Source: Pseudomonadota bacterium (GTDB lineage Bacteria > Pseudomonadota > Gammaproteobacteria > GCA-001735895). Taken from it: a stretch of DNA of 52,138 bases. Under the pieces are notes generated by a model. The model saw nothing but the letters and a program-made list of their open reading frames with translations, was not told the origin of the DNA and did no database searches. The DNA lies in assembly GCA_022566015.1 (NCBI GenBank), contig JADFJT010000003.1, positions 1-52,138 of the forward strand. The letters run 5' to 3'. The translations under genes and the position numbers were made by a program. Below are positions 49,488-52,138 of the stretch, one piece after another (position 1 is the first letter of the stretch; every line of letters starts with the position of its first letter).

Positions 49488-50190
49488 AATCGAACAACTT
49501 TGCTATCGGTTTGCAGGCGATCACTCGGAAAACATGAAATTTGATTTGTCGGTAGGCGCCGGCGAAGTGCTTAGCCTGATCGGCCCCAGTGGTTCCGGAA
49601 AATCAACCCTGCTCAGTCTGATCGCCGGATTTTTAAAACCCGAGCGTGGACATATCCGTGTGCATGGACAGGCTATCGAACACATACCGGCGTCACAGCG
49701 GCCAGTAACGATCGTTTTCCAGCAACACAATTTATTTCCTCATCTCGATCTTTTTACCAATGTCGCTCTAGGTATCAATCCTTCGCTCAAACTTTCCCAG
49801 CAACAGGATCAGGTGATTATTGATGCGCTCGATTCGCTTGGCCTGACCGGATTAGAAAATCGCAAACCAGGTGAATTATCGGGGGGCCAGCGACAGCGCG
49901 TTGCGCTCGCCCGCGCACTGGTGCGAGACCGCAGCATTTTGCTGCTAGACGAAGCATTTGCAGCGCTTGGTCCGGCACTGCGAGCGGAATTGATTACGTT
50001 GGTGAAAGCACTGGTAGAGCGAAAACAAATGGCGGCACTACTGGTCAGTCATCAGCCTCGCGATGCGCTGATCGCGTCGGATCGCACTGCGTTTATTCAC
50101 GATGGCCGCGTTATCGCGGTACAACCAACGCGCCAGTTACTAGAAAATCCGGATCTTGTGGAAGTGCGCACTTACCTGGGGTCGATGTGA
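49480..50190 (+). CDS. thiQ: Thiamine ABC transporter ATP-binding protein
   Basis: A 236-residue ATPase, close to the 232 of E. coli ThiQ. Walker A is GPSGSGKST, the signature is LSGGQRQRVALARAL, and Walker B is ILLLDEAFAALGPAL, where DEAFAALGP matches the ThiQ pattern rather than the usual DEPxSALD. VTIVFQQHNLFPHLDLFTNV is the Q-loop. ATG at 49480 inside the thiP end is chosen over an upstream GTG, since GGTGGA precedes it by about 8 bases and the protein then starts MLEIEQLCYRF. Confidence 0.93.
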   Translation: MLEIEQLCYRFAGDHSENMKFDLSVGAGEVLSLIGPSGSGKSTLLSLIAGFLKPERGHIRVHGQAIEHIPASQRPVTIVFQQHNLFPHLDLFTNVALGINPSLKLSQQQDQVIIDALDSLGLTGLENRKPGELSGGQRQRVALARALVRDRSILLLDEAFAALGPALRAELITLVKALVERKQMAALLVSHQPRDALIASDRTAFIHDGRVIAVQPTRQLLENPDLVEVRTYLGSM

Positions 50191-50269
50191 GTTATATGGC
50201 TGCACGGGAATCTGCCTTCATTAAGTCATCGATGTGGAGACCTCAAAGTCTGGCCCAATGACCTGGCCA

Positions 50270-50535
50270 TAAAAAATGCCCTGGTCAGTCATCGACCAGG
50301 GCTAAGGGGTATTACTGAAGGAGAGATTAAACATTCCCTGTACTGCATCCTTGCCCTGCCATCCTCGATAATGCCTCCCTGCACAATCGTCCTTGAAAAT
50401 TGCTTCCTGTTCCACCATCCCTGATTAAGCGTCTCCGCTTCATCGCCCTTGAATGTGCCTCCGTTCAACCGTCCCTGAATGTGCGTCCCTGCACGTCTGT
50501 TGCTGTCCTTAGCTTGGCGACTCATCCTTGAGACG
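50270..50535 (-). ncRNA. Candidate CsrB/RsmZ-type CsrA-sequestering small RNA
   Basis: Read on the minus strand, about 205 bases hold 14 GGA motifs, where about 3 are expected by chance, arranged in six imperfect units of 26-28 bases (50333-50495). Many GGA lie in hairpin loops: CTCA-AGGA-TGAG, GCT-AAGGAC-AGC, GTGC-AGGGAC-GCAC, AAGC-GGAGAC-GCTT and TGC-AGGGAG-GCA. The contexts CAGGGACG, CAAGGACGA and AAGGATG match CsrA/RsmA sites in CsrB, RsmY and RsmZ. A strong intrinsic terminator closes it (50271-50302), and a GacA-like box lies upstream. The 5' end near 50535 is estimated from a weak -10 (CATACT, 50545-50540). It would titrate CsrA. The csrA gene is not in the window. Confidence 0.8.
50271..50302 (-). 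terminator. Rho-independent terminator of the CsrB/RsmZ-like RNA
   Basis: On the minus strand GCCCTGGTC pairs with GACCAGGGC in a perfect 9-bp stem with a 7-base loop, followed by A and then six T residues. The plus strand lacks a T-run on the other side, so the terminator works only for the minus strand. Confidence 0.85.
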
Positions 50536-50614
50536 TGCTAGTATGGTGTCACGCCCCATTGGATATTTATATCGGGAATAAGCTGAAACTATGTCAGTTA
50601 TTTAAGCGCATACA

Positions 50615-50632
50615 TGTAGGAGATATCCTACT
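50615..50632. promoter_or_regulatory. GacA/UvrY-type upstream activating box
   Basis: TGTAGG-AGATAT-CCTACT closely follows the GacA consensus TGTAAG-N6-CTTACA, with two G/C changes that keep the dyad. It lies about 80-90 bases upstream of the predicted start of the GGA-rich RNA, as in rsm RNA promoters. It could also touch the divergent pip promoter. Confidence 0.6.
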
Positions 50633-50668
50633 TTCTGTAGATAAACCGGAATCAGTAGTGGTTCAATA

Positions 50669-51613
50669 ATGATATTTCCTGCCATACAACCGGAAGAAAC
50701 CTGGCGGTTTTCTGTTTCGGATTTACATACTCTTTATCTCGAGGAGAGTGGAAGTCCAGATGGAGTACCTGTGATATTCCTGCACGGGGGGCCGGGTGGT
50801 AGCTGTGAACCAGGGCATCGTCGGTTTTTCGATCCGGAGAAATATCGCATCATATTGTTTGATCAACGCGGCTGCGGTAAATCGAAGCCGCACGCCAGCC
50901 TGGAACAAAATACCACCTGGGACCTGGTCGCGGATCTCGAGAAAATCCGTGAGTTTCTAAAAATCGAGAAATGGGTGGTATTTGGCGGTTCCTGGGGCTC
51001 GACGCTGGCCCTCGCCTATGCGCAAAAGCACTCTGAAAATGTGCTGGGCCTAATATTGCGTGGAATTTTTCTCACCCGTGACGAGGATATTCGATGGTTT
51101 TACCAGGAGGGTGCATCCCGAATTTTCCCCGAAGCATGGAAACATTTTCTCGAGCCTATACCGAAAGACGAGCAAGTCGATATGATAAGTGCTTATCACA
51201 AGCGACTAACCAGCGAAAATGAAATTGTTCGAATGGGGGCTGCCAAAGCATGGTCAATTTGGGAAGGCACGACTGCAACGCTATTACCCGACCAAAGCGT
51301 CGTTGACTATTTTAGCAATCCACACATAGCGCTCAGTATCGCGCGTATAGAATGTCATTATTTTATTAATCAAAGCTTTTTTAGCCCCAACCAGTTACTC
51401 GATGCTGCCTCCAAACTAAATCATATTCCAGGTTTCATCGTGCATGGCCGCTACGATATGATTTGCCCGATCGACCAGGCATTGGCTCTCAGTCGGCAGT
51501 GGAGTACTTCCCAGCTAAAAATTATCAACAATGCTGGGCACGCGATTTCTGAGCCGGGTATCAGCAACGCGCTGGTCGATTGTTGCAATCAAATGCTTGA
51601 AATTCTGTCTTGA
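50669..51613 (+). CDS. pip: Proline iminopeptidase
   Basis: A 314-residue alpha/beta hydrolase of peptidase family S33. The oxyanion-hole motif is FLHGGPGGSCEPGHRRFFDP, followed by LFDQRGCGKSKPH, the nucleophile elbow GGSWGS (S108), the Asp in VHGRYDMICP and the His in NAGHAISEPG. It removes N-terminal proline from peptides. Its stop overlaps the dtd start. The upstream region holds the GacA-like box, on the opposite side from the small RNA. Confidence 0.93.
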   Translation: MIFPAIQPEETWRFSVSDLHTLYLEESGSPDGVPVIFLHGGPGGSCEPGHRRFFDPEKYRIILFDQRGCGKSKPHASLEQNTTWDLVADLEKIREFLKIEKWVVFGGSWGSTLALAYAQKHSENVLGLILRGIFLTRDEDIRWFYQEGASRIFPEAWKHFLEPIPKDEQVDMISAYHKRLTSENEIVRMGAAKAWSIWEGTTATLLPDQSVVDYFSNPHIALSIARIECHYFINQSFFSPNQLLDAASKLNHIPGFIVHGRYDMICPIDQALALSRQWSTSQLKIINNAGHAISEPGISNALVDCCNQMLEILS

Positions 51614-52044
51614 TCACCTTATTGCAGCGCGTCAGCGCGGCGAGCGTATATGTTGCGGGCCAATGTATTGCAAGTATCAATACAGGCATACTGGTATTAG
51701 TCGGCGTAGAGGCCATTGACACGGAGGAAATTGCACGAAAATTTGTTTCACGATTGCTCAACTATCGAGTATTTTCCGATTCGGAAGGTAAAATGAACCT
51801 GTCTTTACTCGACGTTCAGGGTAGCCTGTTGCTGGTTCCGCAATTCACCCTGGCTGCCAACACACGCAAAGGGCGCAGGCCCAGTTTTGCTTCGGCAGCG
51901 CCACCGGCACAGGCTGAATTAATTTATCAAACCATGATCGACGCGGCGAGAAACAGTTACCCGAAAGTTAAATCGGGCCAGTTCGGAGCTGATATGCAGG
52001 TAAAATTGGTTAATGATGGGCCGGTAAGCTTTATTCTAGATTGA
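51610..52044 (+). CDS. dtd: D-aminoacyl-tRNA deacylase
   Basis: A 144-residue DTD, the usual length. It starts with TTG at 51610, overlapping the pip stop (TTGA); the following ITLLQRVSAASVYVAG is the standard family start, so TTG is well supported. The two active-site motifs are present in altered form: PQFTLAA in place of the common SQFTLxA, and NDGPVSF in place of NxGPVTF. It removes D-amino acids from tRNA. The Ser-to-Pro change should be compared with homologues before activity is assumed. Confidence 0.92.
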   Translation: MITLLQRVSAASVYVAGQCIASINTGILVLVGVEAIDTEEIARKFVSRLLNYRVFSDSEGKMNLSLLDVQGSLLLVPQFTLAANTRKGRRPSFASAAPPAQAELIYQTMIDAARNSYPKVKSGQFGADMQVKLVNDGPVSFILD

Positions 52045-52065
52045 TTTTCAAAGCAATATCTCTGT

Positions 52066-52138
52066 TCAGGCGTCTGGCTCAAGTAAAACTTGGTGTAAAT
52101 CATCTAAAAGGTCGAATTCAAACCTGATGTCGACTATC
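52066..52138 (-). CDS. Possible C-terminal end of a gene entering from the right (partial)
   Basis: One minus-strand frame is open from the window edge to a stop at 52066-52068, ending DLLDDLHQVLLEPDA. The other two minus frames hit stops sooner. Its composition looks protein-like, and convergence with dtd fits, but 23 residues are too few to name a family. Confidence 0.3.
   Translation of the reverse strand, partial: IVDIRFEFDLLDDLHQVLLEPDA

Noticed and set aside
50333..50495. Tandem 26-28-base repeats that might be a CRISPR array
   Set aside because: The units abut with no unique spacers, are too diverged from each other, and no cas genes are present.
50289..50525. A 78-residue minus-strand reading frame between thiQ and pip
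   Set aside because: It coincides with the GGA-hairpin repeats, whose 26-28-base period does not keep reading frame, and has no ribosome-binding site. A CsrB/RsmZ-like RNA explains the region better.

Overview
The window looks like chromosome from a free-living, probably marine gammaproteobacterium. The order hemF-tsaC-topA-smg-dprA-LysM protein, divergent from def-fmt-rsmB-ntrY-ntrX-trkA-trkH, is a conserved gammaproteobacterial backbone. A candidate CsrB/RsmZ-type RNA under a GacA-like box points to the same class. The left half is accessory metabolism aimed at N-methylated amines and phosphonates, as in marine heterotrophs that use osmolytes. No phage, CRISPR array, rRNA or tRNA was seen. 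The genus cannot be told from the sequence alone.

Layout. 1-5 kb: a SARP/BTAD regulator cut by the window edge, a short periplasmic-binding-like protein, a Nudix hydrolase, and a coupled pair of FAD dehydrogenases, one with a [2Fe-2S] BFD domain. 5.3-10.9 kb: a phosphobase N-methyltransferase of the Plasmodium PMT type, divergent from a 2-aminoethylphosphonate-type ABC importer (aepX-aepV-aepW). 11-17.4 kb: a 37-residue membrane peptide with its own promoter, a run of hairpins before an SDR gene, an AllA-like cupin, a betainyl-CoA-thioesterase-like hotdog protein, a YadG/YadH exporter, a DUF1127 gene under an operator cluster, and a quinone reductase. 17.5-26.2 kb: sseA, then an operon read leftwards (MttB-family methyltransferase, dimethylglycine-dehydrogenase-like flavoprotein, UroD-family protein, PhnZ/TmpB-like HD oxygenase, HAD hydrolase) with a divergent LysR regulator. 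26-29.3 kb: DUF523, GST, an ArsR-SRPBCC pair with a perfect palindromic operator, an ABM-like protein and a YkgJ protein. 29.3-45.8 kb: the housekeeping block. 45.8-46.7 kb: a RAYT transposase unit with perfect 29-bp inverted ends and a duplicated internal scrap. 46.7-50.2 kb: a TPP riboswitch and thiBPQ. 50.2-50.7 kb: the CsrB/RsmZ-like RNA on the minus strand. The right end holds pip and dtd.

How the genes may work together (inference): the importer brings in aminoethylphosphonate or an N-methylated form. The HD oxygenase has the full ligand set of the PhnZ/TmpB family, which cleaves C-P bonds to give glycine or glycine betaine. MttB-type demethylation and the dimethylglycine-dehydrogenase-like enzyme would then strip methyl groups into the one-carbon pool. 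The 2-oxoglutarate oxygenase that normally precedes PhnZ/TmpB and the corrinoid protein that MttB needs are both missing from the window, so the route is a hypothesis.
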